In this document: positions 42,330-52,533 of the stretch, one piece after another
Numbering within the stretch: the first letter of the stretch is position 1
How the letters are laid out: every line of letters starts with the position of its first letter
Source of the DNA: an uncultured Streptomyces sp.
GTDB lineage: Bacteria > Actinomycetota > Actinomycetes > Streptomycetales > Streptomycetaceae
Direction of reading: 5' to 3'
DNA length: 64,000 bases
NCBI RefSeq assembly: GCF_947488945.1
Contig: NZ_CANLBS010000009.1
Span: 281,051-345,050 of the forward strand
Position numbers and translations under genes: made by a program
Notes under the pieces: model-generated
Databases searched by the model: none
The model's input: only the letters and a program-made list of their open reading frames with translations
What the model was told of the DNA's origin: nothing

Positions 42330-43286
42330 TCAGCCGCGGCGGCGGGCCACCTCGTAGAGCACAATGCCCGCGGCGACGCCGGCGTTCAGCGACTCGGCGC
42401 CACCCGGCATGGAGATCCGTACCCGGTAGTCGCAGGTCTCGCCGACGAGGCGGCCGAGGCCCTTGCCCTCGCTGCCGATGACGATGACGACGGGGCCGCC
42501 CAGTTCCGGCAGGTCCTCGACCGTGTGCTCGCCGTCCGCGGCGAGGCCCACGACCGTGAGGCCGGCCTTCTGGTAGCCCTCCAGCGCGCGGGTCAGGTTG
42601 GTGACCCGCGAGACCGGGGTGCGGGCGGCGGTGCCGGCCGACGACTTCCAGGCGCCCGCGGTCATGCCGGCGGCCCGGCGCTCGGGGACGACCACGCCGT
42701 GCCCGCCGAACGCGGAGACGGAGCGGACGATGGCGCCCAGGTTCCGCGGGTCGGTGACCCCGTCCAGGGCCACGATGAGCGGGTCCTCGTTGTTGTCGTA
42801 CGCGGCGGCGGTGAGGTCCTCGGGGTGCGCGTACTCGTACGGCGGGACCTGGAGGACGAGGCCCTGGTGGTTCAGGCCGTTGGTCATCCGGTCCAGCTCG
42901 GGGCGGGGGGCCTCCATCAGGTTGATGTTGCCGCGCTCGCCCGCGAGCTTGAGCGCGTCACGGACCCGCTCGTCGTTGTCGATGTACTGCTGCACGTAGA
43001 GCGTCACGGCCGGCACGCCGTCGCGCAGGGCCTCGTAGACCGGGTTGCGGCCGACGACCATCTCCGAGGTGCCCTTGACGCCGCCGCGGCGCGGGGCGGG
43101 ACGGCGGGCCGCGGCCTGCTTCGCCTGCGCGTTGGCCACGCGGTTCTTCTTGTGTCCCTTGCGGGCGGAGGCGGGCGGCGTCGGTCCCTTGCCTTCGAGA
43201 CCACGGCGTCGCTGACCACCGCTGCCGACCTGCATGCCCTTCTTGTTGGACGTGCGGCGGTTCCTGCGCTGGCTGTTCCCGGCCAT
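42330..43286 (-). CDS. rlmB: 23S rRNA (guanosine-2'-O)-methyltransferase RlmB
   Basis: A 318-residue SpoU/SPOUT methyltransferase that methylates a conserved guanosine of 23S rRNA. Residues 1-70 are a very basic tail (NSQRRNRRTSNKKG), about 75-150 the substrate-binding domain (GRNPVYEALRDGVPAVTLYVQQ), and the rest the knotted catalytic domain (GVTDPRNLGAIVRSVSAFGGHGVV, IGSEGKGLGRLV, ISMPGGAESLNAGVAAGIVLYE). It follows cysS on the same strand. Confidence 0.95.
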   Translation of the reverse strand: MAGNSQRRNRRTSNKKGMQVGSGGQRRRGLEGKGPTPPASARKGHKKNRVANAQAKQAAARRPAPRRGGVKGTSEMVVGRNPVYEALRDGVPAVTLYVQQYIDNDERVRDALKLAGERGNINLMEAPRPELDRMTNGLNHQGLVLQVPPYEYAHPEDLTAAAYDNNEDPLIVALDGVTDPRNLGAIVRSVSAFGGHGVVVPERRAAGMTAGAWKSSAGTAARTPVSRVTNLTRALEGYQKAGLTVVGLAADGEHTVEDLPELGGPVVIVIGSEGKGLGRLVGETCDYRVRISMPGGAESLNAGVAAGIVLYEVARRRG

Positions 43287-43332
43287 GACCTACCTGTTTC
43301 GTTGCTTCAGACGTGCTTCTACAAGTGAAAGT

Positions 43333-43358
43333 GTGCCGCCCGGAGGTCCGGGCGGCAC
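43333..43358 (-). terminator. cysS terminator hairpin
   Basis: A 12-bp perfect stem, GTGCCGCCCGGA with TCCGGGCGGCAC, 2-nt gap, between cysS and rlmB. It suggests that rlmB also has its own promoter. Confidence 0.8.
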
Positions 43359-43393
43359 ATTCGCGCCGGTGGGGCGCGTGATCCTCAGGGTGC

Positions 43394-44794
<1,401 letters not shown>

Positions 44795-44800
44795 CCCTCA

Positions 44801-44806
44801 AGGGTA
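44801..44806 (-). promoter_or_regulatory. -10 box of a leaderless promoter (cysS)
   Basis: TACCCT on the minus strand, 6 nt before the GTG at 44794. Confidence 0.55.
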
Positions 44807-44940
44807 GTAGGCCCGCACCAGTGCCCCGCGACTCCTGCGGAATCGCGGGGCGATTTTCTGCGCCGGTGTCCGGACGGCTGTGCGCATGCACGCGTCCGGC
44901 GGGGCCCGGAAAGCGCTCCGGCGCTTCCCGGAGCCCGGTC

Positions 44941-45345
44941 TCAGACGCCGCCGACGACCTTGCGCGGGGTGATCCGGACGACGACCCGCTCGCCGTCCTG
45001 CGCGGAAGCCGGGTTGAACTCCGCGTACGGCTTGCCGGTGTACTTCACCGACAGCTCGTCGATCAGCTCCTGGCCGCCCTCCGTGGTCAGCGCCGCCTCG
45101 CCCCTGATCTCGGCGTACTGGTACGGGGAGTCGAAGGGCTGCACCAGCACGGTGACGCGGGGGTCGCGGCGCAGGTTCTTCTCCTTGCGGCGGCCGGCGG
45201 TGGTGGAGATCAGGACGTCGTCGCCGTCCCGCTTCACCCAGACCGGGGACACCTGGGGGCTCCCGTCGGGCTGGATGGTGGCGATGTTGACGAAGACGGG
45301 GCCGTCCAGCAGGTTCTTGAGCGCGTCGGAGAGTGCGGCGGTCAT
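44941..45345 (-). CDS. PPOX-class F420-dependent oxidoreductase
   Basis: A 134-residue split-barrel flavin/F420 protein: FVNIATIQPDGSPQVSPVWVKRDGDDVLISTT, GRRKEKNLRRDPRVTVLV, YAEIRGEAALTTE. Actinobacterial members use deazaflavin F420 to reduce a small substrate or only bind the cofactor. The hairpin at 44823-44851 (GCCCCGCGA/TCGCGGGGC) probably ends this gene. Confidence 0.88.
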   Translation of the reverse strand: MTAALSDALKNLLDGPVFVNIATIQPDGSPQVSPVWVKRDGDDVLISTTAGRRKEKNLRRDPRVTVLVQPFDSPYQYAEIRGEAALTTEGGQELIDELSVKYTGKPYAEFNPASAQDGERVVVRITPRKVVGGV

Positions 45346-45403
45346 GGGGTACGTCCTCCAGGGGCTGCGGATGTAACCGGGCTCACGGTGGTACGGATCA
45401 CTC

Positions 45404-46690
45404 CTACCCCGGAACGCCACGCCCCCGCCCGGTATTTCGGCGGCCGGGCCGCCCGGTGTTCCGAACGCGCCGCCCCGGCAGGGTGAGCGCCAGCGCGGCG
45501 CCCGCGAGCGGCACCGCTGCCGCCGCGGTCCAGAGGACCGGTCCCGGCGCGCCCAGCAGCGCGCCGCTCGCGGCGCTGCCGCCGAGCACCAGCAGCCCGG
45601 AGACCGACGACATCGCCCCGGTCGCCAGCCCCAGCCGCCGGTCGTCGACCAGATCGGGCACCAGCCCTCGGGCGGCGGGCACCAGCAGCATCTGTCCGAG
45701 GGTCAGCAGCACCACGAGCGCCGCCGCCGGCAGCAGCCCGCCGGGGCCGCCCGGTGTCACCGGCACGGCGGCGAACCCGGTGGCGACCACCGTCAGCCCG
45801 GTGACGAGCGCGGTCCGCGGGGCGAGCCGGTACGCCGACCAGCGGGTCAGCGGCACCTGCACCAGGACGACCAGCAGTGAGGAGAGCGCGAACAGCCAGC
45901 CGATGGCCGCCTGCGAGCCGGTGACCCGCTCGACCTCGGCCGGCAGCGACAGATAGAGCTGGTTGTAGGCGACCAGATAGCCGGCGTACGCGAGGCAGAG
46001 CACCAGGAACGGCCCGTTGCCGAACACCTCCCGCCAGGCGCGCGCATCCGGCGCGGGGCGGGCGGCCCGGGGGCGGTGGGGCATCAGCCGGGCGTGACCG
46101 GCGAAGACCGCGACGAAGACCGCCGCCCCGGCCAGGCAGGCGGCCAGGAAGCCGCCGTCCAGCAGGAGCAGCAGACTGCCCAGCAGCGGGCCGGTGAACG
46201 CGCCGGCCTGCCCGGCGGCGGAGAACACGGCGAGAACCCCGGCGCGCGGCGCCCCGGTGTCCCGCTCGTGGCGCACCGCCTCGCGGGCGGCCTCGGACTC
46301 GACGGCGGGCGAGAAGAGCGCGGCCGCGAACCCGATGAGCAGCACGGCGGCGACCACCGTGACGGTCGATCCGGCGAACGCGAGCCACCCGAACCCGGCG
46401 ACCCGCAGCACGCAGCCGGTCAGCACCACGGGCCGGGGTCCGAAGCGGTCCGTCAGCGCCCCGCCGACCACGAAGAGGCCCTGCTGGCTGAAGGTGCGCA
46501 GCCCCAGCACCAGTCCGACCAGCCAGCCGGCCATGCCGAGGCCGCTGCCCAGATGGGTGGCGAGATAGGGCAGCACGGCGTAGAAGCCGACGTTGAAGGC
46601 GAGCTGGGTGGAGGCGAGCAGGCGCAGATAGGGCGTGAGAGGCGCACGCGCCGGGCGTACGGCGGCCTGGGCGGCGTCCGTGCGGCTCAC
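45404..46690 (-). CDS. MFS transporter, third gene of the Zur-box operon
   Basis: A 428-residue, 12-helix MFS protein (VSRTDAAQAAVRP start at GTG). Loop 2-3 motif: GGALTDRFGPRPVVLTG. The GTG overlaps the stop of the fused ABC permease (GTGA), so it is translated with it. In opine-metallophore systems (cnt of Staphylococcus) an MFS exporter accompanies an Opp-type importer; here it might export a metallophore or a peptide while the ABC importer recovers it. That is inference from gene order. Confidence 0.88.
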   Translation of the reverse strand: MSRTDAAQAAVRPARAPLTPYLRLLASTQLAFNVGFYAVLPYLATHLGSGLGMAGWLVGLVLGLRTFSQQGLFVVGGALTDRFGPRPVVLTGCVLRVAGFGWLAFAGSTVTVVAAVLLIGFAAALFSPAVESEAAREAVRHERDTGAPRAGVLAVFSAAGQAGAFTGPLLGSLLLLLDGGFLAACLAGAAVFVAVFAGHARLMPHRPRAARPAPDARAWREVFGNGPFLVLCLAYAGYLVAYNQLYLSLPAEVERVTGSQAAIGWLFALSSLLVVLVQVPLTRWSAYRLAPRTALVTGLTVVATGFAAVPVTPGGPGGLLPAAALVVLLTLGQMLLVPAARGLVPDLVDDRRLGLATGAMSSVSGLLVLGGSAASGALLGAPGPVLWTAAAAVPLAGAALALTLPGRRVRNTGRPGRRNTGRGRGVPG

Positions 46691-48396
46691 CGGGCGCGTC
46701 CCCGTACCGCCGCCGAGGTCAGTACCGCGAGCGCGCCGAGGACGGCGAGCGCCGCGGCGGGGGCGAGGACCGCCCACGGGGCACGCTCGGCGTACGCCAT
46801 GTTCTCGGAGAGCATGGCGCCCCACTCCGGCTCGGGCGGCTGCCCGCCGAGGCCGAGGAAGCCCAGGGAGGCCAGCGCGAGCGCGATCGCGGGGATCCGC
46901 AGCACGGCGTGGCGCACGACCGGCGGCAGGACGCCCGGCAGCACGTGGCGGCGCAGCAGGTGCCACCGGCCGGCGCCGAGGGCGACGGCGGCCGAGACGT
47001 GCGGGGCGGCGCGCTCCTGCTCGTACAGGGAGGAGGTGTGGGCGGCCAGCGGGGCCCAGGCGACGGCGGCGACGGCGAGGGCGGCCCCCCACGCGCCGGG
47101 GCCGGCGATCCCGGCGACCACCAGTCCGGCGAGTACGGCGGGGAGCGCGTTGGCGGTCTCGGTGAGCGCTCCGGCGCGGGCCACGCCGAGCAGCAGACCG
47201 AGCAGCAGGGTGGCGGCGGAGACGGCGAGCGCGGTGAGCACGGTGCGCGTCGCGCCGTGGCCGAGCCGGGCGAGCAGGTCCCGGCCGAGCGAGTCGGTGC
47301 CCAGCGGGTGGGCGGCGGAGGGGCCGAGCAGCCGGGCCGCTGCGTCGGCGTGCAGCGGGTCGCGCAGCAACCCGGCCACGGTCACCGCGACGAAGAGCGC
47401 GCCGAGCGCGCACGCGGCGACGGCGAGCAGCCGCCGTGAGGCCGGACGCGGCGCCACCAGGCCGGGCAGCGCCGCGTCCGCGAGCGCGGGGCCGAGCAGC
47501 AGCCGGGACCCGGCGCGGGCGGCGGGCCCGGCGAGCGCGCCGAGGAGCAGCAGCACCAGGACGCAGGCCTGCAGCACCGGCAGGTCCTGGGCGAGGGCGG
47601 CGGACAGGGCGGTGGAACCGAGGCCGGGGATGGTGAACAGGGTCTCGACGGCCACCGCGCCGCCGGTGAGCCCGACGACGACCAGGCCGAGCTGGGGCAG
47701 CAGACCTGGCAGGGTGCGGCGCAGGGCGTGCCGGGCGACGCGCCCGGCCGGTATCCCGCCGGCCTGCGCGACCCGTGCCCAGGGCTCCGCGAACGCGCCG
47801 GGCAGGGCGTCGTCCAGCAGGCGGCCGAGCAGCGCGCCCGCGGGGAGGCCCAGGGCGACCGCGGGCAGCACCAGGTGGTCCGGGCCGCCCCAGCCGATCG
47901 CCGGGAACCAGCCGAGCCGGACCGCGAGGACCGCCGCCAGCACGGCGGCCAGCAGGAACTCCGGCAGCGCGGCCAGCACCGCCGCGCCGACCCCGGCGCG
48001 GGCGGCCGCGGGCCGGTGCAGGGATCCCCGGCGCAGAGTGGTGGCGCTCAGCGCGAAGGCCAGGACGAGGGCGACGGCCAGCGAGACGCCCATCAGGGTC
48101 AGCGAGACGCCGAGCGCGGAGACGACGTCGGGTCCGACCGGCTGCCCGGACACCCAGGACTCACCGAGGTCGCCGCGCAGCACGCCCCCCAGCCAGCCGC
48201 CCAGGACGTGCGGCGGGCCGCCGTCCAGGCCGGTCTCGGCCCGGATGGCGTCCAGGGTCTCCGGGGTGGGTTCCCGGTCCGCGTAGCGGGCGTGCAGCAG
48301 CGTCAGCGCCGGGTCGGTGCGGGTCAGCCAGGGCAGCAGCCCGACGAGGCACACCACCGCGAGCAGCGTGCAGAGCCGCCCGGCCGCCCGTGCCAC
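46687..48396 (-). CDS. Fused DppB-DppC-type ABC permease
   Basis: A 569-residue protein that joins two peptide/nickel-type permeases usually encoded separately. Residues 1 to about 275 match DppB (LTRTDPALTLLHARYADREPTPE, GDLGESWVSGQPV, EAA loop around EPWARVAQAGGIPAGRVARHALRRTL). About 290-569 match DppC (HPLGTDSLGRDLLARLGHGATRT, VSAAVALGAGRWHLLRRHVLPGVLPP, ALASLGFLGLGGQPPEPEWGAML). Each half has its own EAA-type loop. GTG start 5 bp after the binding-protein stop. No ATPase gene follows. Confidence 0.88.
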   Translation of the reverse strand: MARAAGRLCTLLAVVCLVGLLPWLTRTDPALTLLHARYADREPTPETLDAIRAETGLDGGPPHVLGGWLGGVLRGDLGESWVSGQPVGPDVVSALGVSLTLMGVSLAVALVLAFALSATTLRRGSLHRPAAARAGVGAAVLAALPEFLLAAVLAAVLAVRLGWFPAIGWGGPDHLVLPAVALGLPAGALLGRLLDDALPGAFAEPWARVAQAGGIPAGRVARHALRRTLPGLLPQLGLVVVGLTGGAVAVETLFTIPGLGSTALSAALAQDLPVLQACVLVLLLLGALAGPAARAGSRLLLGPALADAALPGLVAPRPASRRLLAVAACALGALFVAVTVAGLLRDPLHADAAARLLGPSAAHPLGTDSLGRDLLARLGHGATRTVLTALAVSAATLLLGLLLGVARAGALTETANALPAVLAGLVVAGIAGPGAWGAALAVAAVAWAPLAAHTSSLYEQERAAPHVSAAVALGAGRWHLLRRHVLPGVLPPVVRHAVLRIPAIALALASLGFLGLGGQPPEPEWGAMLSENMAYAERAPWAVLAPAAALAVLGALAVLTSAAVRGRAR

Positions 48397-48401
48397 GGCG
48401 G

Positions 48402-49913
48402 TCAGCGGACGCGGGTGTCGGCGGTGATCAGGGTCCGTTCCATCGGGTCGAGGGCGACGCCGTCGACCCGGTCGCCGTCGTACCCCTGCACGAACCGCTC
48501 GTGGACGAGCGGGACGAGCGCGTCGGTGCCGAGGATCGCCGCCTCGGCCTTCATCACGGCCGCGTGGCGCGCGTCGGTGTCCGTGAGCGAGGCGGCCTCG
48601 TCCACGGCGGCGTCGACCTTCCGGTCGCACAGCTGGGAGATGGCGAAGCTGCCGTCGCAGGTGAAGTCGGAGGCGAGGTAGGAGACCGGGTCGGCGGTGT
48701 CCAGCAGGGTGTTGCGGGCCTGGATGAAGGCGTCGTACTTCCCCGCCAGCGCGTCCGCCTCCAGCTGGGCGTAGTCGCGCACCACCTGCTTGACGGTGAA
48801 GCCGCGCTTCTCCAACTGCTGCTGGACCAGGGTGGCGACCTCGGGCAGCTCGGGGCGGTTGGTGTAGGTGGCGAGGGTGATCTGCCCCGTCTTCGCCACC
48901 TCTGCGGGCGGCGCGGCGGCGGTACGGCCGGTGGGTGCGGTGCGCCGGTCGGCGGCCCACGGGACACCGGGGCCGAGGAGGCCCTGCGCGGTGTCGGCGC
49001 GGCCCTCGTACACGCCGCCCACCAGCGCCTTCGAGTCGACGGCCGCGCGCGCGGCGGCGCGCATCGCGGGGTCGGCGAAGACGCCGTGGGCCGTGTTCAG
49101 CGACATGCCGTTGGTCCGGGCGGAGGGGAAGGAGTGGACCAGGTCGTCGCCGAGGAGGGACGCCTGGGAGACGGGGACGTACTCCGCGACGTCCACGGCA
49201 TCGGTGCGCAGCGCGTTGGCGCGGGCGGTGCCGTCGGCCGCGAAGGTCACGTCGACGCCGGGCGCCGCGGCCTTCTCGCCCCAGTAGCGGTCGTTGCGCT
49301 CCAGGGTGGCGCTGACCGCGCCATCGACCTTGCTGAGGGTGAAGGGCCCGGTGGCGTGACCGACGGGGTCCGCCCTGCCGTCCCGGTAGGCCGCTGCGGA
49401 CAGGACCGACAGGGAGGGGTTGGCCAGCCGCTGGGGCAGCAGCGGGTCGGGGTCCCCGGTGACGATCCGTACGGTCCCGTCGGCCTGCGCCGTGGCGGTC
49501 AGCCGGGTGTCGGAGAGGACCCGGGGCAGCGGCGAGGCCTTCGCCGCGGCGGTGAGGGAGCGGGCGACCGCGGTCGCGTCGACCTCGGTGCCGTCCTGGA
49601 ACCGCGCGTCGCGGAGGGTGAAGGTCCAGGTGCGGTCGTCGTCCTGCTTCCAGGACGCCGCCAGCGAGGGCTCGGCGTCGCCGTTCGCGCCGAGGGTGGT
49701 GAGTCCCTCGACCACCGCGAGGCGGCTGAGGGTCACGGCGTCGTCGCCGTAGGGCGACATGGCCTGGGCGGGCGGGAAGGCCATGACGACCCGGACGCGC
49801 CCGCCTTCGGCGGACGAGCCGCCGCCGTCCGAGGAGCAGGCGGCGGCGAGCGGGACGAGCAGGACCGCCGTGGCGAGGGCCAGGGGCAGCGGGCGGCGTC
49901 GGGGCGTGGGCAT
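48402..49913 (-). CDS. ABC transporter substrate-binding lipoprotein (SBP_bac_5)
   Basis: A 503-residue peptide/nickel-type binding protein. Lipobox LAAAC at residues 22-26, a Ser/Gly linker, then the family pattern: VVEGLTTLGANGDAEPSLAASWKQDDDRTWTFTLRDARFQDGTEV (in pieces), GHATGPFTLSKVDG, RNDRYWG, and SYLASDFTCDGSFAISQLCD. It captures a peptide, metal-chelate or metal complex outside the cell. The gene begins 16 bp after a Zur-like box and heads the operon with the fused permease and the MFS gene. Confidence 0.92.
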   Translation of the reverse strand: MPTPRRRPLPLALATAVLLVPLAAACSSDGGGSSAEGGRVRVVMAFPPAQAMSPYGDDAVTLSRLAVVEGLTTLGANGDAEPSLAASWKQDDDRTWTFTLRDARFQDGTEVDATAVARSLTAAAKASPLPRVLSDTRLTATAQADGTVRIVTGDPDPLLPQRLANPSLSVLSAAAYRDGRADPVGHATGPFTLSKVDGAVSATLERNDRYWGEKAAAPGVDVTFAADGTARANALRTDAVDVAEYVPVSQASLLGDDLVHSFPSARTNGMSLNTAHGVFADPAMRAAARAAVDSKALVGGVYEGRADTAQGLLGPGVPWAADRRTAPTGRTAAAPPAEVAKTGQITLATYTNRPELPEVATLVQQQLEKRGFTVKQVVRDYAQLEADALAGKYDAFIQARNTLLDTADPVSYLASDFTCDGSFAISQLCDRKVDAAVDEAASLTDTDARHAAVMKAEAAILGTDALVPLVHERFVQGYDGDRVDGVALDPMERTLITADTRVR

Positions 49914-49928
49914 GGCAGCGACCTTATA

Positions 49929-49943
49929 TGAAAACGATTGTCA
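49929..49943 (-). promoter_or_regulatory. Zur-like box before the ABC importer operon
   Basis: TGAAAACGATTGTCA differs at one informative position from the recalled actinobacterial Zur consensus TGAAAAYGATTTTCA and is embedded in AT-rich DNA (TTATA...TTTAAAAA) unlike its surroundings. It lies 16 bp before the start of the binding-protein gene. Zinc-dependent repression of the operon is predicted. Confidence 0.7.
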
Positions 49944-49970
49944 TTTAAAAATGCGGCCGGAACCGGGCGG

Positions 49971-50603
49971 TCAGCCGGCGGGAGGCACGTCGCCGGACAC
50001 CGGCCCCGGCAGGGGCAGTTCGAAGTGGATGATGCCCTGGCCGCCGCCCGGGAACGCCCGCTCGTCGCAGACCTCGACCGCCAGCGACCGCCAGAACGGC
50101 TCCGCGCCGGGCACCGCGGGGTCGGTGTGCAGATACAGCGAGGTGTAGCCGCCCGCCGCGGCCGCGAAGGCGCTCAGCTCGCGGACCAGCCGACGGGCCA
50201 GCCCGTGCCGGCGGTGCTCGGGCCGCACGTAGACGCGGCAGAGCTGCGCCGTGGAGCCGGAGGGGAAACGGTCCGCGACCCACCGCGGGTTGGGCGGCGC
50301 CTGCGGACCCCGGTCGCGCACCGCGCCCGTCGCCACGATCCCGCCGCCGTGCTCGACCACCAGCAGGGTGCAGCGGGCGGGCCGCAGATAGGCGGCCTCG
50401 GGGTCGATGATGTCGGCGTGCCAGCGCGGTACGTAGCCGGAAGCGAGGTCCCGGTAGACCGTGTCGAGCATGACGGCACGGGCGCCGCCGACGTCCTCGA
50501 CGGTCGCGGTACGCAGCACGTAACCGTCGCCCCGGACCGCCGCGCCCGCGTCCCGCACACCGTGACCGGCACGGCCGGTCGCGCTCGTCCTGCCCACCGG
50601 CAT
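49971..50603 (-). CDS. GNAT family N-acetyltransferase
   Basis: A 210-residue GNAT protein: YVLRTATVEDVGGARAVMLDTVYRDLA at the start of the fold, LCRVYVRPEHRRHGLARRLVRELSAFA as the acetyl-CoA loop and GYTSLYLHTDP...FWRSLAVEVCDER. Substrate unknown. Start at 50603 is a guess; several in-frame upstream ATG/GTG codons exist. It converges on the zinc-regulated region from the ispF side. Confidence 0.78.
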   Translation of the reverse strand: MPVGRTSATGRAGHGVRDAGAAVRGDGYVLRTATVEDVGGARAVMLDTVYRDLASGYVPRWHADIIDPEAAYLRPARCTLLVVEHGGGIVATGAVRDRGPQAPPNPRWVADRFPSGSTAQLCRVYVRPEHRRHGLARRLVRELSAFAAAAGGYTSLYLHTDPAVPGAEPFWRSLAVEVCDERAFPGGGQGIIHFELPLPGPVSGDVPPAG

Positions 50604-50874
50604 CGTGGTCGCGCTCGCCACCGGCCCCTCGCTCTCACCTCGTGCGGCGCACCGGCGCTCGGCCCGCGCGCCGGGTCGTTCGACCCGTTCGCCACACCAG
50701 CGTACGTGCAACCCATGTGCAACAAGCGGTGGGGCGTGGCCCTGAGCATGACGGCCAGGACGGCGCACCGGACGGTCCGAGTGCGCGCCGGGCGGGGGAA
50801 GCGCCAGGTGGGACGGGGGACGGGCCCGGGCGGGACGCGCCGGGTGCGGCCGGGCCCCGACCGCACCCGGAGGT

Positions 50875-51369
50875 TCAGGGCCGGTAGACGAGCGCCGTGG
50901 CGATGCCGGCGACGCCTTCGCCCCGGCCGGTGAAGCCCAGGCCGTCGGAGGTGGCGGCGGAGAGCGAGACGGGGGCGCCGACCACCTCGGACAGCACCTT
51001 CTGCGCCTCTTCCCGGCGCTTGCCGATCTTCGGCCGCAGACCGACGACCTGAACGGCCACGTTGCCGATCTCGAACCCCTCGGCCCGCACGATGCGCGCC
51101 GCCTCGGCCAGCAGGACGGTCCCGGCGGCCCCCGACCACTCCGGGCGCCCGGTGCCGAAGTGCTGCCCGAGGTCGCCGAGTCCGGCCGCGGAGAAGAGGG
51201 CGTTGCAGGCGGCGTGCGCCACCACGTCGGCGTCCGAGTGACCGGCCAGCCCCGGACCCTCGCCCTCCCACTTCAGGCCGGCGCACCACAGTTCGCGGCC
51301 TTCCTCGAACGCGTGGATGTCGGTCCCGACCCCGACGAGCGGAATCACCGGACGGTTCTCAGAAGCCAT
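50875..51369 (-). CDS. ispF: 2-C-methyl-D-erythritol 2,4-cyclodiphosphate synthase
   Basis: A 164-residue IspF of the non-mevalonate isoprenoid pathway: converts CDP-ME-2-phosphate to MEcPP. Metal-binding GTDIHAF (Asp, His), GHSDADVVAHAACNAL, and the C-terminal GLGFTGRGEGVAGIATALV. It overlaps ispD by 11 bp and is translated with it. Confidence 0.97.
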   Translation of the reverse strand: MASENRPVIPLVGVGTDIHAFEEGRELWCAGLKWEGEGPGLAGHSDADVVAHAACNALFSAAGLGDLGQHFGTGRPEWSGAAGTVLLAEAARIVRAEGFEIGNVAVQVVGLRPKIGKRREEAQKVLSEVVGAPVSLSAATSDGLGFTGRGEGVAGIATALVYRP

Positions 51370-52159
51370 CGTTGGCCCTCCTGCGCGCGAGTACGGCCTC
51401 CGCCAGCACCAGGTCGAGCGGGCGGGTCACCTTGAACGCCTCCTCGTGGCCGGGCACCACGACCACCGGCTCGCCGAGCCGCTCGACCATGCCCGCGTCA
51501 TCGGTGGCGCCCTCGCCGTCGAACGTCGCGGTGGCGTGGGCCCGCACCAGGACGTCCCGGTCGAACCCCTGCGGGGTCTGCACGGCGCGCAGCCTGGCCC
51601 GCTCGGGCGTCGACAGCACCGGCTCCGGCTTCCCCCGCTCCCCCGGCTCGACCTCCTTCACGGTGTCGGCCAGCGGCAGTGCGGGCACCACCGCCGGAGC
51701 GCCCTCGCGGACCGCCTCGACGACGGCGTCGACCGTGTCCACCGGCACCAGGGGGCGGGCCGCGTCGTGGACCAGGACGTGCCGGATGTCCGCCGGCAGC
51801 GCGTCGAGGCCGAGACGCACCGACTCCTGCCGGGTGTCGCCGCCGGGCACCACGACGTAGTCGGTGCGCTCGGGCAGGGCGTGCGTGTCGAGCAGGTTCT
51901 TGGTGGCGGGCGCACCGTCCGGCGGGGCGACCACGACGACGAGCGAGACGGCGCGGGAGGCGGCCATGGCGCGCACGGCGTGGATCAGCATGGGCGTGCC
52001 GTTGATCGCGCGCAGTGCCTTGGGCGCTCCGGGACCGAGCCGGACGCCGCGGCCGGCGGCGGGGATGACGGCGGCGACGCGCCCGGACGGTGCGCCGGAG
52101 GGCGCCGGCGTGCCGCCGGACGTCCGCTGATCTTCCGGCGACGGTGACATCGATGACAT
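51359..52159 (-). CDS. ispD: 2-C-methyl-D-erythritol 4-phosphate cytidylyltransferase
   Basis: A 266-residue IspD, the third step of the MEP pathway. The CTP-binding loop is VIPAAGRGVRLGPGAPKAL, with VHDAARPLVP, LADTVKEV and QTPQGFDRDVL. A 30-residue polar N-terminal extension precedes the domain. ATG at 52159 chosen; another lies three codons in. Order ispD-ispF downstream of carD is the usual actinobacterial arrangement. Confidence 0.96.
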   Translation of the reverse strand: MSSMSPSPEDQRTSGGTPAPSGAPSGRVAAVIPAAGRGVRLGPGAPKALRAINGTPMLIHAVRAMAASRAVSLVVVVAPPDGAPATKNLLDTHALPERTDYVVVPGGDTRQESVRLGLDALPADIRHVLVHDAARPLVPVDTVDAVVEAVREGAPAVVPALPLADTVKEVEPGERGKPEPVLSTPERARLRAVQTPQGFDRDVLVRAHATATFDGEGATDDAGMVERLGEPVVVVPGHEEAFKVTRPLDLVLAEAVLARRRANDGF

Positions 52160-52533
52160 CGAGTTGCACTCCGAGGCTTCGGCAGGTTTGTTTCCACGGG
52201 GGACGTGGGTAGGGCCCACAGCGAGCGGGCGCCACGCCTCCGCCCGACCGGACCCCTTCCGTGACCCGGTCGAGCGAGTCGCAGCGCCGGCTCACCCGGA
52301 CAGCCCGCACCCCCGACGTGGCTGGACACAAAAGAACATGGCTGCATCACGTCAGGACGCGATGGCCGGAAAGTGACCTCCGGACCCCATGCGATGTCCG
52401 TGACACGGCTTGTCGACGCCTTCCGGAAGGCGCCGAACCGGGTCCGGACATGCAGCAGCGCCCGGCGACGCACCGTGAAAACGGCTGGTCAGCGGGCACC
52501 GCTGCACATGCAATTCGGACCGGACGAACCGGT
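52160..52533. other. Intergenic gap between carD and ispD
   Basis: About 374 bp with no plausible gene. It contains a perfect 16-bp palindrome, CGCCTTCCGGAAGGCG (52417-52432), whose GCTTCCGGAAGGC core recurs at about 53140 on the other side of carD. The palindrome may terminate carD transcription; the remainder should hold the ispD promoter. Confidence 0.5.

Noticed and set aside
46076..48286. 736-codon plus-strand frame
   Set aside because: Antisense to the MFS and fused permease genes; low-complexity Ser/Ala/Arg sequence.
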